A stretch of DNA of 64,000 nt from RUG708 sp050946535 (GCA_050946535.1 JBMNUZ010000005.1:1-64000); one strand, 5' to 3'; counted from the first letter of the stretch, positions 16,621 to 26,743 are shown. Translations and numbers: made by a program. Notes: generated by a model from the letters alone, not told the origin.

Positions 16621-18714
16621 CTAATCAACAACTTGTGCCAGAATGTGGGCTACTTCCGCACGTGTGATATTTGCCTGCGGGCGGAATGTACCGTCAGGAT
16701 ATCCTGACAGAATTCCATTCTGATAAGCTGCTGTCACCGAATCAACGGCCCAGTCCGAAATGCTCGAGCTGTCCGTGAACGTAAGCTGGGTTCCGTTACT
16801 GTCCGGCTGCAGCTGCTCAACTCTGGCGAGAATGGATGCCATCTGCTCTCTCGTAAGCATGTCATCAGGTCCGAAATGTTCACTGTCATATCCCGAAACA
16901 TATCCGGCACCCGCTGCAATTGCTATATAGTTTGCTGCCCAGTGATCAACCGAATCAGCGAATGAAACCGTACTGTCCACAGACGGATCGTACATCTTGA
17001 CGAGCAGCGTCACGAGTTCTGCACGTGTTATTGACGTGTCAGGCCTGAATGTCCCGTCCGTATTTCCGCTGATGATTCCCATGTCAGCCAGCTCATTGAT
17101 GTCATCGTTTGCCCAGTTTCCATCGATGTCTGTGAAATAATCTGGAATTTCGGTCTTTTCTTCGAATGTAGCACTTACATTCACATCCTGATCAGGCATT
17201 GTAAATGTATAGGTGTTGTCGTCTCCCTCAGTCACACTGACTTCCGATCCGTCGCTGCCTGTTACGTAGACACTGGCTGTCGTATATCCATCAGCCGGCT
17301 CCGCTGTTATCGTAACCGTCTCTCCGGATTTCGCCGAAACAGGATCTGCGGTCACAGTGCCGTTTTCCGTATCCTGAACCACTACGTTGTGTGCTTCTGA
17401 AGTCGTGGTTCCGCTGCCGCCGGTGCTGCCGCTGCCGCTTGAGCTGCCGCTGCCGCTTGAGCTGCCGCTTCCTGAACCGCTTGTGATGTTTCTGAATTCA
17501 ACAGTGAGCGTTACAGCCGTATCAGGCATTTCAAAAGTATAAGTGCCGTCACCCTTATTTGTCATCAGAACGGAGGTTCCGTCGCTGTCTTTAACCTGGA
17601 TACGGTTTACTTCGAAGCCCGAATCCGGGGCAACAGTGACGGTCACCTGTTCGCCTTCGGCTGCAGAAGTCGGATCAACTGTAACGGTTCCGTGCGGCTG
17701 TGCGTTTACCGTAATATCGTACTTCGTACCGCCGATAACGGTACCGCCGCCGCTGTCGCCTGAACTTTCACCACCGACAGTCGTAAAGTATATGTTCAGA
17801 GGACTGGCTAAGCTAATTCCGTTTCGGGCGACAAAGTCCTTTCCAATAATTAGCTTGTATTCCGTAGCCTCCTCCAGATTTTCTGTCGGCGTGACGACAA
17901 TTTCCTGTACAGTGCTTCCCTTGGTCACATCAATATCTACAACTTGTGTTTCATCATCCGCCTTGACCAGATATATCAATGTCGCATTGTATGAAAATAC
18001 CTCGTCGCCGGAAACATTATACGAGAACGTCATGTCAATCGCTGTGTCCACAGGAACGTCCGTCTGGCCGTTTGAAATATTAATAACGTCAAGCGTCAGC
18101 GGAGCCTGTGTCCCCCCGCCGTCAGGAAGCGGCCCGTCGGCCTGGAAGCTGCATGTTTCATCACCAATTGTTTCCTCATCACCTATATTGAAATCGATGG
18201 TGTAACTGACGCCCATGCTGTTGCCCATATTGGCGTAAAGATCTTCGTCGATCTTTATCTGATAATCTGTATTCGCCTTCAAGCTCTTGGCGTAAACATA
18301 GAAATACTTGGATGTATCTGTCTGTTTCTTGGCTTGAGGATGAGGTGCTACTTTCCATTCTTCAGGAGACGTTACCGCTTCTCCGGAATCAGCATACACA
18401 AGATGAAATTTCGTAAGATTTCTTTCATTTACTCCGACCATCCAGTTAGGATCCGACAGACCCGGCTCATTGTCGGGATATCTTATCTGTTCTTCGTCGA
18501 TCGCACTGACATTGTTTGAGAATTTGATGTGCAGTTCCCACTCCCATGTGTCTGTCGTACTTTGTACAATCTCGACGCCTGTTACCTTTGGGTAATTCTT
18601 CGTAGAACAAGTGTTCCACGCGGCGTAACTGAATACCTGTGTAAAGATCATCATCAGACACAGGGCTGCTGCGGTCAACAATGCCAGTCTTTTTGTCCGC
18701 AGTGATTTAGTCAT
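16621..18714 (-). CDS. SLH-anchored surface protein with Ig-like and GTV repeats
   Basis: A 697-residue secreted protein. A signal peptide ends about residue 32 (SYAAW). Two Ig-like SbsA-type domains follow (about 40-310, with NISNGQTDVPVDTAID). Two copies of a roughly 75-residue domain come next, with pattern V...HGTVTVDPTSA..GE.VT and ending in YTFEMPD (about 335-405 and 440-515), separated by Gly/Ser linkers. Three C-terminal SLH domains start near 525, 585 and 645 (GTFRPDTSITRAE, FGPDDMLTREQ, GTFRPQANITRAE). SLH domains anchor to pyruvylated wall polymer. CAGGAGAGG precedes the ATG. The upstream leader is structured. Confidence 0.88.
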   Translation of the reverse strand: MTKSLRTKRLALLTAAALCLMMIFTQVFSYAAWNTCSTKNYPKVTGVEIVQSTTDTWEWELHIKFSNNVSAIDEEQIRYPDNEPGLSDPNWMVGVNERNLTKFHLVYADSGEAVTSPEEWKVAPHPQAKKQTDTSKYFYVYAKSLKANTDYQIKIDEDLYANMGNSMGVSYTIDFNIGDEETIGDETCSFQADGPLPDGGGTQAPLTLDVINISNGQTDVPVDTAIDMTFSYNVSGDEVFSYNATLIYLVKADDETQVVDIDVTKGSTVQEIVVTPTENLEEATEYKLIIGKDFVARNGISLASPLNIYFTTVGGESSGDSGGGTVIGGTKYDITVNAQPHGTVTVDPTSAAEGEQVTVTVAPDSGFEVNRIQVKDSDGTSVLMTNKGDGTYTFEMPDTAVTLTVEFRNITSGSGSGSSSGSGSSSGSGSTGGSGTTTSEAHNVVVQDTENGTVTADPVSAKSGETVTITAEPADGYTTASVYVTGSDGSEVSVTEGDDNTYTFTMPDQDVNVSATFEEKTEIPDYFTDIDGNWANDDINELADMGIISGNTDGTFRPDTSITRAELVTLLVKMYDPSVDSTVSFADSVDHWAANYIAIAAGAGYVSGYDSEHFGPDDMLTREQMASILARVEQLQPDSNGTQLTFTDSSSISDWAVDSVTAAYQNGILSGYPDGTFRPQANITRAEVAHILAQVVD

Positions 18715-18719
18715 AATTT

Positions 18720-18793
18720 CCTCTCCTGGTTAATAAAACGGGGACACAAACTCAGAATATATCTGTTTATTTTCTGAATCCTGCATCCCCGTC
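18720..18793 (-). promoter_or_regulatory. Structured 5' leader before the 697-aa SLH gene
   Basis: On the minus strand GGGGAT pairs with GTCCCC around an inner TTCAGAA/TTCTGAG hairpin, ending at the AGGAGAGG ribosome site. A diverged copy at about 27606-27690 keeps the pairing as GGGGAT with ATCCCT, and keeps the inner hairpin. It matches no riboswitch class I know. Confidence 0.5.
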
Positions 18794-18803
18794 CCCTTAA
18801 CTT

Positions 18804-18840
18804 GCCGGATCTGCCCGTTTTTCAAACGGGCAGATCCGGC
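18804..18840. terminator. Perfect 17-bp-arm hairpin between the two SLH genes
   Basis: GCCGGATCTGCCCGTTT (18804-18820) and its exact complement (18824-18840) flank a 3-base loop. There is no T tract immediately after it on the minus strand, the direction of the flanking genes. A T tract lies 10 bases after it on the plus strand. It may be a processing or attenuation stem that separates the two transcripts' abundance. A diverged copy with matched changes in both arms sits at 27704-27742. Confidence 0.65.
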
Positions 18841-18870
18841 CTGAATCTATATTTTTTCTAACCTGCTGCA

Positions 18871-19025
18871 CACCTCACTTCTGTGCGGAGGTGTGTCCGC
18901 ATTCCTCAATTATATGCGAAGGTGCACCGGCACTCCTCACTTCTTTACGGAGGTGCACAAGCACACCTCACTTCCGTGCGAAAGTATGTAAGAACTCCTC
19001 ACTTATATGCGAATGTGTACAAATC
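18871..19025. repeat. Five 31-bp tandem repeats, several units hairpin-capable, after the giant SLH gene
   Basis: CCTCA anchors lie at 18873, 18904, 18935, 18966 and 18997, exactly 31 bp apart. In the clearest units CACCTC and GAGGTG face each other around CACTTCTGTGC-like sequence, giving a small hairpin. The array starts 16 bases beyond the giant gene's stop. A single unit survives at about 27777-27807. With the hairpin and leader it fills the 327-bp gap. Confidence 0.85.
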
Positions 19026-19041
19026 GGTTAATCAGCGACTA

Positions 19042-22000
19042 TTAGTTATATTTATCGCAGAAACGGGTAATTACAGCTGCCACCTGAGCGCGTGTAGCGC
19101 CTGTCTGTGGACTAATCTGATTATCGCCCATTCCCTGAAGCAGACCTGTGGCATTTGCCCAGCTCATGCTTTCGAGAGCGTAAGAACTGATCTGATCGTA
19201 ATCGCTGAACGAAGTCAGATCTGCCGTTTCGCTCGTGTCGTAACCCTTGAACGTAGCGTAACGATACATTATCGCAGCCATCTGTTCTCTTGTAATATTG
19301 TCTTCTGGTCCGAAATGTTCGCTGTCGTATCCGGCAACGATGTCCTCAGACGATGCCCATGCAACCGCATCAGCATACCACTGAGACGAATCAACATCGC
19401 TGAATTCTATCGCGTCCGATCCGGCAGAAGGACTGCCTTCGAGGCGCCACAAAATTGTAACGAGCATTCCTCTCGTCAGATCCATGTCAGGGCTGAAGAG
19501 AGTGTCTGATGTTCCGACCATCATATCGTTCCAGTATACGTAATCGACAGAATCGTAATACCAGCTTCCCTCTTCTACATCGGTAAACGGAAGACCCTTC
19601 TTGTCGAATGTTACGCTTACTGTTACTCCGTCGTCCGGCATTGTGAATGTGTATGTGCCGTTATTCTCAGTTACTTCTACAGTTTCTCCGTCAGAAGTCT
19701 TCACAGTAACTGTTCCTGTCTGATAACCATTGTCAGGCACAGGCGTAATCGTCACTGTATCTCCTGCTTTTGCATTTTCAGGAGAAACGCTTACTGTTCC
19801 GTTGCTGATATCGCTGTCTACCGTGACTTTGTTAGTATCGGATATTACAACAGAACCATTGTCAATGATGCTTCCTTCTTTGCTCAGGGTGATGGTTACA
19901 GCCTTATCCTGAGTCAGATCCAGAGTGCCGGTCTTGCTGATATAGCCGTCAGCCTCTGCGGTAAATGTGTATGTACCTTTCAACAGGCTGTATGTACCGT
20001 CATCATTTGCATCCATAACATTGCCGTCGGAGTCTTTTACTGTAACCGTTGCAGTATCAGGTTCCACGGTGAATGTAGCAGTATAAACAGGAAGCGATGT
20101 GACTGTTATTGTAGGTAATTCAACACCGTCTGCGAGGGTCATGCTGCTGCTCAACTGCGGAGTCAGCTTGTATGTGCCTTCGGTTTCAGTGTCATAGTCC
20201 GGACTGCAGATCCATGTTACCGGAATGCTGACTTCTTCGCCGTCAACTGTACCTGTCAGGCTTGTCGGCAGATTGGCTACAGTACCCAATGCCTCACCGA
20301 GCGGTACGTTTTGTTCTGCAACATCTTCGTCCAGAGCTTCAATGGCTGTAATCTCTCCGCCATAGAAATAAACCGGAGTTTCTACTTCAGTTCCTTCGAA
20401 ATGAGGCAGCTTGCCGTCTTCGAGAACCCAAGGAGTGCTCCATCCGTTATCCGAATAGGTGGCAGCCGTCAGTGCCTGATCGGCTGTTACGGTACCCGCG
20501 CTGCTCTGCGCCAGAGTGGTTTTCGCCGTATCTGAAGCATTGACGTAGAGCTTATCGAAGTAGTAGCAGTTGTCGAGGCTGTTGTTAGCTGTAGGCAGAG
20601 CGCTGAATACTCCGACCGAATCGCTGGTGCTGCTGTTGCCTGACGTAATGGACGAGGTCAGAACATAGCAATTTGAAGCAGTGAGATATATTCTACTTGC
20701 AGTAACCTTATCTACATACTCATAGCCGCCTGCAAGGCCTCCTGCGCAGCCTTCGGAAGCGTAAACGCTGCCTACTACATAGCAATTTTCCAAACTTGCT
20801 GCACTGGTCCCGAAGGTATACCCGGCTTCGCCTACGATGCCTCCAACCTCCGTGGTACCTGAGATATCAGCGTCGACATAACAATTATTGATAGTTTGCA
20901 ACCCGTTTTGACCGGCAACTCCCATAATACCACCTACCGTAGGGAGTTCGGATTTTATGCTGCCAGTAAAGCAGCAGCCGTTAATATTCTGGAGCAAAAT
21001 GGAAGTACCGATAATACCGCCGATGCCCCTGGCGGATGAAAGACCACTTGTTCCATTATGTATAACGATATCGGCATTAGCAGAAGAATCGCTGATATTC
21101 AAATACTTGTCGCCTCCGCCAACCAATCCGCCAACTTGATAATTCCACATACCAGTTTTAGGTGTCTCATTAACTGTGGCTTCGATGACGGCACCGTCGA
21201 CATGGCAGTCACTCATCTCCACCGGCGTGGCAGCTTTGCTGCCACCATCGCATATACCAAACAGACCGCCTATAGCTCGGAAACTTACATCTTCGCCTAA
21301 ACTGATGTTCACATCAGAAACGCTGCATCCGGATATTGTTGGAACCGTTCCCGAACCATACCATGAATCGATCTGACCTGCCAGACCGCCGTAAATACCA
21401 GTAGATTCAGTCGAATCGTCAATAGTTATATCGATATTTTCCGCCGTACAGTTTTCCATCACCAGACCTGATGGCGTAACGCAGTTGCCAACCATGCCAC
21501 CGGCATAAGGTGCACCAGTACTATTTCCGTCTTCGTCATCATAAATAGTGACATTTTTAACAGTGATATTTTTATACTGCAAACTTCCGGTACTGCTGCC
21601 AAGACAATATCCAACAAGTGCACCGGCAGAAGTAGAGTTGGACTCCAATTTTACATTATCCAATGTGAGATTTTCGATTACCACATCGTTGCCGCTTCTA
21701 ACAGTAACATAACCGAAAAGCCCCGAATATCCATAATTTTTATCATAGTTTAAATTGCTGATGGTGTGTCCGTTACCTTCGAAAGAACCGGAAAAGGATT
21801 TGCTGGTAGTGCCAATCGGGAACATATCCACATCGCTCATATCGAGGTCGTTTTCCAGGGTAAAGGTTTCCCCGGTATAATTCACACCTGTCGCCACAGA
21901 AAGAGCCAGATTATACAAGTCTTCCGGTGTCTCAATCGTCCGTTTATCGATGGAAAGACTCATATAACTCGGCACTGCCACAAACGTACCAAAATTCGGC

Positions 22001-25000
22001 AGCCGTGAAACAGTTGTATCCCATGAATCATCCAGATTGTCATAGATAGAACCACCACCAATAATCTCGAAACTGGTTACGGCATCGCCGAATTCAGTTA
22101 CACTGCCGCCGTTTACGGTCATTCTGTCGAAATATACCGTATCCGTCACGGTTGCGTCAGCGCCGCCTGTTACAGCGCCTGCGCTGCCCGTGCCTGCTTC
22201 GACATCATCGTTATATGCAAAGCAATTGGTAATCTTGCTGCCTTCCTGAGCGTTGCCGACTAAACCTCCGGCATAGCTGCCCGCCTCTATGGAGTAATAT
22301 GCAAAGCAGCTGTCAATTTCTGCGCCGTCCTCCATAACACCTGCGATGCCGCCGGCATTTTCAGCAGCTGATACAAATTTATCGCCATTTTCCTGAGGAT
22401 ATGTGGCAATTGCGTTGTGAACCAGAGAACCTGTTTTCATGGTACCAACCACACCGCCTGCCGTGGCGCCTGTGGTATTTACCTTGCTCTTCTGATAACT
22501 TGTGCTTGTACCGTAATTTATGACGTTCTGCAACTCGGCATATTCCAGTTCACCGACAATGCCGCCCACATTAGAGGCACTGCTGTCGGAGATCGGCGAA
22601 CGGCTAATAACCTCGTCAATTGATATCTTGTGATCCTCGGTACCGTTGGCCGAACCGAACACAACGCCCACGTTGCCCGTACCGGTCACGGTACAGCCCG
22701 AACTAACAGTGATATCATCGATGGTTATATCGCTGTCCGCAGCTTCAATATGCCCGATAACTACACCGACATTATTTTCACCGGCAGCCGCCGTCTTAGA
22801 ATTAGCAGTAATTCCAGACACATTGCCATGACAGAGACCTATCAAAGCACCTACATTATTTTCACCGGTAGCCTTAACGGTAGAACTTAATTTTATTCCG
22901 GATACACTACCATAACAAAGACCTACCAAAGCGCCGACATTATCTTTCCCAGTGACTGTTGCCGATGAAATAGTAAGGTTTTCGATACTGCCTTCCGGTC
23001 CCAGGACGCCTATCAATCCGACATTGTCCTGATCAGGCAGGTTGAAAGTATACGATCTGATATTTGTTGAACTCGTTTCACCGACAAGCTTGCCGTTGAA
23101 AGGATGCTCTTCCGTACCGGCAGGCTGCAGATCTGTTAAATCCTTTAAATTCAAATTATCTGCAGTTACGGTTACAGTTTCACCCGTGTAATCATGACCG
23201 GAGTTAACAGAATCGACAAACTGCTGCCAATCATCTGCAGTGTCGATATAGTAAACTACATCATCGTCTTCCACAGTGGCGGAAATATTAACCGAATGCG
23301 CCGGCATGGTGAATTCATATGTTGCAGTGTGCCCGTCGTTGCTCACTTCCGTAACATCAACAGACTCACCGCCGTTAGTCTCCACCTTCAAACCAGAAAC
23401 GTGATAATTGGTGTTATATGTATTGGCTTTGACGGTAATCGTCTCTCCTGCTTCCGCCTGCACTCTGTGATCCAGGTCAAGAACAACACCTCTGCCATCA
23501 TCGTTTTCAGCCTCCAGATTGCTGGTGATGGAATAAAGCGTATCTGTCTCTACAGACTTATTGGAGGCGTTGCTTTCAAATTTCAATACCGGGGCGTAGC
23601 CGTTTTCACCGGTGCTGTCCCATCGCCAAGGGCTGGTATCAGAGCCTTCGTTAAGTTTGTATACCATAAACGTATCTGCAAAAGCCGCCTTGTTCGACAG
23701 CATTTCGCCGCCGTTGCTCAGCGTGGTAACACCTGGTATAGCGCCCTGCAGGCAATATGTATTATCAATGTAGCAAGTAGCTTGCGCCCAGCCGGTGATA
23801 GGGTCTGCAGAACCTGAAGAGTTTAACTCGTTTACAGTGTTCTGAATAATATACGAATTGGCGAACTTCATCGAGCCCCATACCCTGGTGACAAAACCTC
23901 CTAATTGGAATACAAAACCTCCTTCATTAATATGCATGTTGAAAACAGCATAAGAATTTATAATGCTGCCATATGCACCGTTATTAGCAATAGCCCCTTC
24001 TGAATCGGAATTATAACAATCCCAGATCACCGCACAGCGGTCAACAGTACCAGTCACCGAACCAATGACACTGACACTGCCGCTGGCACTTCGAATCGCT
24101 GCATTTCCGCCTTCAAAGATGGTATTGCGAAGCGTAGCCTCTTCAACGTTTCTTGCACCGACACTGCGGAATTGATCGCCGAGATTGGTGAAAAAGGCGT
24201 TGGAACCAGTTGCCGACAGATTATATACACGATGGCCCTGACCGTCAAATGTACCGCAGAAATCAATGCCAGTAACTCTGACATCCGCCATATCGATATC
24301 CGCAGTCAGCACTACCAGCTTTCCTCTGTAATTATCATCGGCAGCCGTATTCAGGAAGCTTTTCAGCTCCTCTGTAGTGCCGATGGAAATATCAGGCTTT
24401 CGTACTTCAACCTGCAGGGTTGGAGCTTCCACACCATCTGCCCATGAATAGCCATCAGGCAATACCGGCGAGAACGTATAGACTCCGGCCTTCTGCGGGT
24501 CATACTCAGGATCGCTTTCCCAAGTGACATCAAGATCTTGTTCCTTACCGTTGGCAACAGCTTCCAAAGTGGCAGGAATGTTCAAATCCTCTTTCTCCGT
24601 ACCGATCGGTACAAGCTGATTGCTTTCGTATATCTCAGGATCTGTATAGGAAACTACTTCTTTATTTTCCGTTATCGTTACTTTGATTTCCGGAATGGTA
24701 ACGCCATCTAATACAAACAGATCGGGATCCAGACTGCCCGTAAAGGTATAAACCGTACCAGGATCTGCATTAGCATCGTATTCCTTATCAATGGTCCAGG
24801 TTACAGGAATACCCTGGGTAACAGGGTACGATCTGGTGCTCGAGACATCGCCTGCCTTACCGGACAAAGTATCCGGCAGCAGATCCAGCACTTCTTCTTC
24901 GGATGTACCCTGGGCAACTCTGTATTCCGTCGTCATGGAATCCAGAGATCTGACATAGCCCTTATTTACATTGACAGTAATCTGAGGCGGGCTTACACCA

Positions 25001-26403
25001 TCTGCCAGCTTATATTCACCGGTTGAATACTTAAATGTGAATACATATGTACCAGGATAATATTGGTCATATGCCGGTTCCACTGTCCAATAATTGCTGT
25101 TATTTAAACTTGCATTTGTAGCCAAATCTGCAGTTACAGTTTCTCCCTCCGGAGTAGTATAAGTAGCAGAAACAGTTGCTGGATATGCAAGAGCGAATTC
25201 ATACTTGCCGAAAACAACATTCTGAGTCAGCAGATCTTCCAATGCTGTACCAGATCGAGGAGTTACTTCGAATTTGGTAATGGTATTCAGCTTGCTCTCA
25301 TCATAGTCATCGACAATTGTAAAGCTGCAGCGGCCATCCTGGCCCCAGTAAGGTGTCACGGTAGGATTTCCGCCGCCACCGCCGGTACCGCCGACCATGC
25401 CTGTGAGCAAACGAGTGTAGATCGTCGTATCCCCATCGATTGAGAAATCTTCGATCTGCGGTACTTTGAACTTCAGTGTCGAGCCGGCGTCGCTGACACA
25501 ATACAGCCATGTCTGGCTGTTGTAACGTTCATGTGTTATATCACTGCTCGGGAACTCAAGAGAATCATCGATTTCACACCAATAATCTTCTATCTTTTCC
25601 CATGCGGTGCCAGCGTCATTTTCATTAGCTGCATCGTCCACATTAGTAGCAAAGCAGTTTACAGCCACCCTGCCGCGTCTGCCGAAGCCATTGCTGCCGG
25701 GATACAGAGTCCATGTATAGCTTCCGCCTGCATTGCCCTGCTGCTCGATGACAATATAGCGTTCCTCACCGTTCATGATATCGGTTTCAGTCAGGTCTAC
25801 TTTATTGCCGTCACCGTCAACAACATAAACCGTCGCCTTCATTTCCTGAATGGTGATGGTGTTGTTGTCGAGCGTAACATCTGCATCGACAACAGAGCCG
25901 TTCTGGCTCAGAGACACAGCACTGTCAGCTAATGCCACAGTAATGGTAATATCGCCTGAACTGGTACCACCTACATAATTGGTAAAAGCAGAATTGAACT
26001 TAGGTACTGTTACCGTCAGCTTATCCGACGTAACAGTAGCCGTCGCAGCAGCGAGCGCTGTCTGCACATATCCTTGATTATCGCTGCTGAGCGTCGTTGT
26101 GTATTCAGGCGTGAATGTAATATTTGCTCCTACCGGAGTCGTGCCGTCCGCCCATGTCATACTCGTAGTATTAAAGGTATAACCGCTCGGAGGCGTGATC
26201 TCAAAAGTGATGCCGTTTGCCACGGCTTCATCTTCTGTTACCACCGTATCGCCGCTCATCGTCAGTGTGGCAGTTACAGCATTCGTCGAAACAGTTTCGT
26301 CAGCTGCACTTACCGGTACGGTGGTTATCGTACCCAGGATCAGAGCAATTGAAAGAACAACAGCCAGAATACGGGATGTTCTTAATCGCCTCAAATTATC
26401 CAT
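19042..26403 (-). CDS. Giant SLH-anchored surface protein with GLUG-type repeats
   Basis: 2453 residues from the ATG at 26403, which has AGGAG seven bases upstream (an upstream in-frame TTG is rejected). The N-terminal signal peptide ends near VSA. At least four Ig-like modules end in ADGV.xP.I.V-type strands, three in the first third and one near residue 2080. Two long tracts of GLUG-like units carry motifs such as VGGLVG, NVGALVGLC and AGGLAG. Further modules end in YEFTMPAH and YTFTMPDD. Three SLH domains follow from about 2275 (FSPDMDLTRG, FGPEDNITREQ, ISPQTGATRAQ). GLUG repeats are known from bacterial adhesins and surface proteases. No catalytic domain is evident, so adhesion or ligand capture is likely. 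It heads the surface cluster behind marR. Confidence 0.88.
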   Translation of the reverse strand: MDNLRRLRTSRILAVVLSIALILGTITTVPVSAADETVSTNAVTATLTMSGDTVVTEDEAVANGITFEITPPSGYTFNTTSMTWADGTTPVGANITFTPEYTTTLSSDNQGYVQTALAAATATVTSDKLTVTVPKFNSAFTNYVGGTSSGDITITVALADSAVSLSQNGSVVDADVTLDNNTITIQEMKATVYVVDGDGNKVDLTETDIMNGEERYIVIEQQGNAGGSYTWTLYPGSNGFGRRGRVAVNCFATNVDDAANENDAGTAWEKIEDYWCEIDDSLEFPSSDITHERYNSQTWLYCVSDAGSTLKFKVPQIEDFSIDGDTTIYTRLLTGMVGGTGGGGGNPTVTPYWGQDGRCSFTIVDDYDESKLNTITKFEVTPRSGTALEDLLTQNVVFGKYEFALAYPATVSATYTTPEGETVTADLATNASLNNSNYWTVEPAYDQYYPGTYVFTFKYSTGEYKLADGVSPPQITVNVNKGYVRSLDSMTTEYRVAQGTSEEEVLDLLPDTLSGKAGDVSSTRSYPVTQGIPVTWTIDKEYDANADPGTVYTFTGSLDPDLFVLDGVTIPEIKVTITENKEVVSYTDPEIYESNQLVPIGTEKEDLNIPATLEAVANGKEQDLDVTWESDPEYDPQKAGVYTFSPVLPDGYSWADGVEAPTLQVEVRKPDISIGTTEELKSFLNTAADDNYRGKLVVLTADIDMADVRVTGIDFCGTFDGQGHRVYNLSATGSNAFFTNLGDQFRSVGARNVEEATLRNTIFEGGNAAIRSASGSVSVIGSVTGTVDRCAVIWDCYNSDSEGAIANNGAYGSIINSYAVFNMHINEGGFVFQLGGFVTRVWGSMKFANSYIIQNTVNELNSSGSADPITGWAQATCYIDNTYCLQGAIPGVTTLSNGGEMLSNKAAFADTFMVYKLNEGSDTSPWRWDSTGENGYAPVLKFESNASNKSVETDTLYSITSNLEAENDDGRGVVLDLDHRVQAEAGETITVKANTYNTNYHVSGLKVETNGGESVDVTEVSNDGHTATYEFTMPAHSVNISATVEDDDVVYYIDTADDWQQFVDSVNSGHDYTGETVTVTADNLNLKDLTDLQPAGTEEHPFNGKLVGETSSTNIRSYTFNLPDQDNVGLIGVLGPEGSIENLTISSATVTGKDNVGALVGLCYGSVSGIKLSSTVKATGENNVGALIGLCHGNVSGITANSKTAAAGENNVGVVIGHIEAADSDITIDDITVSSGCTVTGTGNVGVVFGSANGTEDHKISIDEVISRSPISDSSASNVGGIVGELEYAELQNVINYGTSTSYQKSKVNTTGATAGGVVGTMKTGSLVHNAIATYPQENGDKFVSAAENAGGIAGVMEDGAEIDSCFAYYSIEAGSYAGGLVGNAQEGSKITNCFAYNDDVEAGTGSAGAVTGGADATVTDTVYFDRMTVNGGSVTEFGDAVTSFEIIGGGSIYDNLDDSWDTTVSRLPNFGTFVAVPSYMSLSIDKRTIETPEDLYNLALSVATGVNYTGETFTLENDLDMSDVDMFPIGTTSKSFSGSFEGNGHTISNLNYDKNYGYSGLFGYVTVRSGNDVVIENLTLDNVKLESNSTSAGALVGYCLGSSTGSLQYKNITVKNVTIYDDEDGNSTGAPYAGGMVGNCVTPSGLVMENCTAENIDITIDDSTESTGIYGGLAGQIDSWYGSGTVPTISGCSVSDVNISLGEDVSFRAIGGLFGICDGGSKAATPVEMSDCHVDGAVIEATVNETPKTGMWNYQVGGLVGGGDKYLNISDSSANADIVIHNGTSGLSSARGIGGIIGTSILLQNINGCCFTGSIKSELPTVGGIMGVAGQNGLQTINNCYVDADISGTTEVGGIVGEAGYTFGTSAASLENCYVVGSVYASEGCAGGLAGGYEYVDKVTASRIYLTASNCYVLTSSITSGNSSTSDSVGVFSALPTANNSLDNCYYFDKLYVNASDTAKTTLAQSSAGTVTADQALTAATYSDNGWSTPWVLEDGKLPHFEGTEVETPVYFYGGEITAIEALDEDVAEQNVPLGEALGTVANLPTSLTGTVDGEEVSIPVTWICSPDYDTETEGTYKLTPQLSSSMTLADGVELPTITVTSLPVYTATFTVEPDTATVTVKDSDGNVMDANDDGTYSLLKGTYTFTAEADGYISKTGTLDLTQDKAVTITLSKEGSIIDNGSVVISDTNKVTVDSDISNGTVSVSPENAKAGDTVTITPVPDNGYQTGTVTVKTSDGETVEVTENNGTYTFTMPDDGVTVSVTFDKKGLPFTDVEEGSWYYDSVDYVYWNDMMVGTSDTLFSPDMDLTRGMLVTILWRLEGSPSAGSDAIEFSDVDSSQWYADAVAWASSEDIVAGYDSEHFGPEDNITREQMAAIMYRYATFKGYDTSETADLTSFSDYDQISSYALESMSWANATGLLQGMGDNQISPQTGATRAQVAAVITRFCDKYN

Positions 26404-26441
26404 ATTGTTACTCCTGAATTTAAACAAAAAACAATGTATTT

Positions 26442-26480
26442 GAACCGTTTGATATTAATACACCTCCCCCGAAACGGTTC
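26442..26480. promoter_or_regulatory. Inverted repeat in the leader of the giant SLH gene
   Basis: GAACCGTTT (26442-26450) and AAACGGTTC (26472-26480) are perfect 9-bp complements with a 21-base spacer. It lies between the predicted promoter and the ATG. It could be a leader hairpin or an operator. A T tract on the plus side would fit a terminator, but no plus-strand gene precedes it. Confidence 0.45.
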
Positions 26481-26517
26481 ATTTTTTGAAGCGGCTCCCG
26501 TATTATGCTGAAATCTC

Positions 26518-26545
26518 ATTTTACATTTATTATTTTATCTGTTAA
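26518..26545 (-). promoter_or_regulatory. Predicted promoter of the giant SLH gene
   Basis: Minus-strand TTAACA (26540-26545) and TAAAAT (26518-26523), 16 bases apart, each one mismatch from consensus. It would give a leader of about 105 nt containing the inverted repeat. Confidence 0.5.
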
Positions 26546-26592
26546 AATGAAAGTTGGACTTCTTTACACTCAGGGAGCCCGATTTATAAAGA

Positions 26593-26642
26593 GATAACAT
26601 GTGCATTCTTTAATAATTCACACTTCAGATGCGCGTGTTATC
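26593..26642. terminator. Probable terminator after marR
   Basis: GATAACATGTGCAT (26593-26606) faces ATGCGCGTGTTATC (26629-26642), 12 of 14 positions complementary, with a 22-base loop. T-rich sequence flanks both sides (TTTTTT on the plus strand, TCTCTTTATAA on the minus). It would separate marR from the giant gene. Confidence 0.45.
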
Positions 26643-26651
26643 TTTTTTACT

Positions 26652-26684
26652 TTGCTGCCGGTTTGCCGCCGGTTTGCTGCCGGT
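26652..26684. repeat. Three 11-bp direct repeats downstream of marR
   Basis: TTGCTGCCGGT, TTGCCGCCGGT and TTGCTGCCGGT follow each other without gaps, 60 bases beyond the marR stop. Confidence 0.8.
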
Positions 26685-26743
26685 TTCAGACATGAAATTA
26701 ATCCCATCATTTCAAAGCCTGAAGATTCTGTTATTTCCTCATC

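Noticed and set aside
18871..19025. Five regularly spaced repeats considered as a CRISPR array
   Set aside because: Units are directly adjacent and themselves diverged, with no unique spacers and no cas genes nearby.
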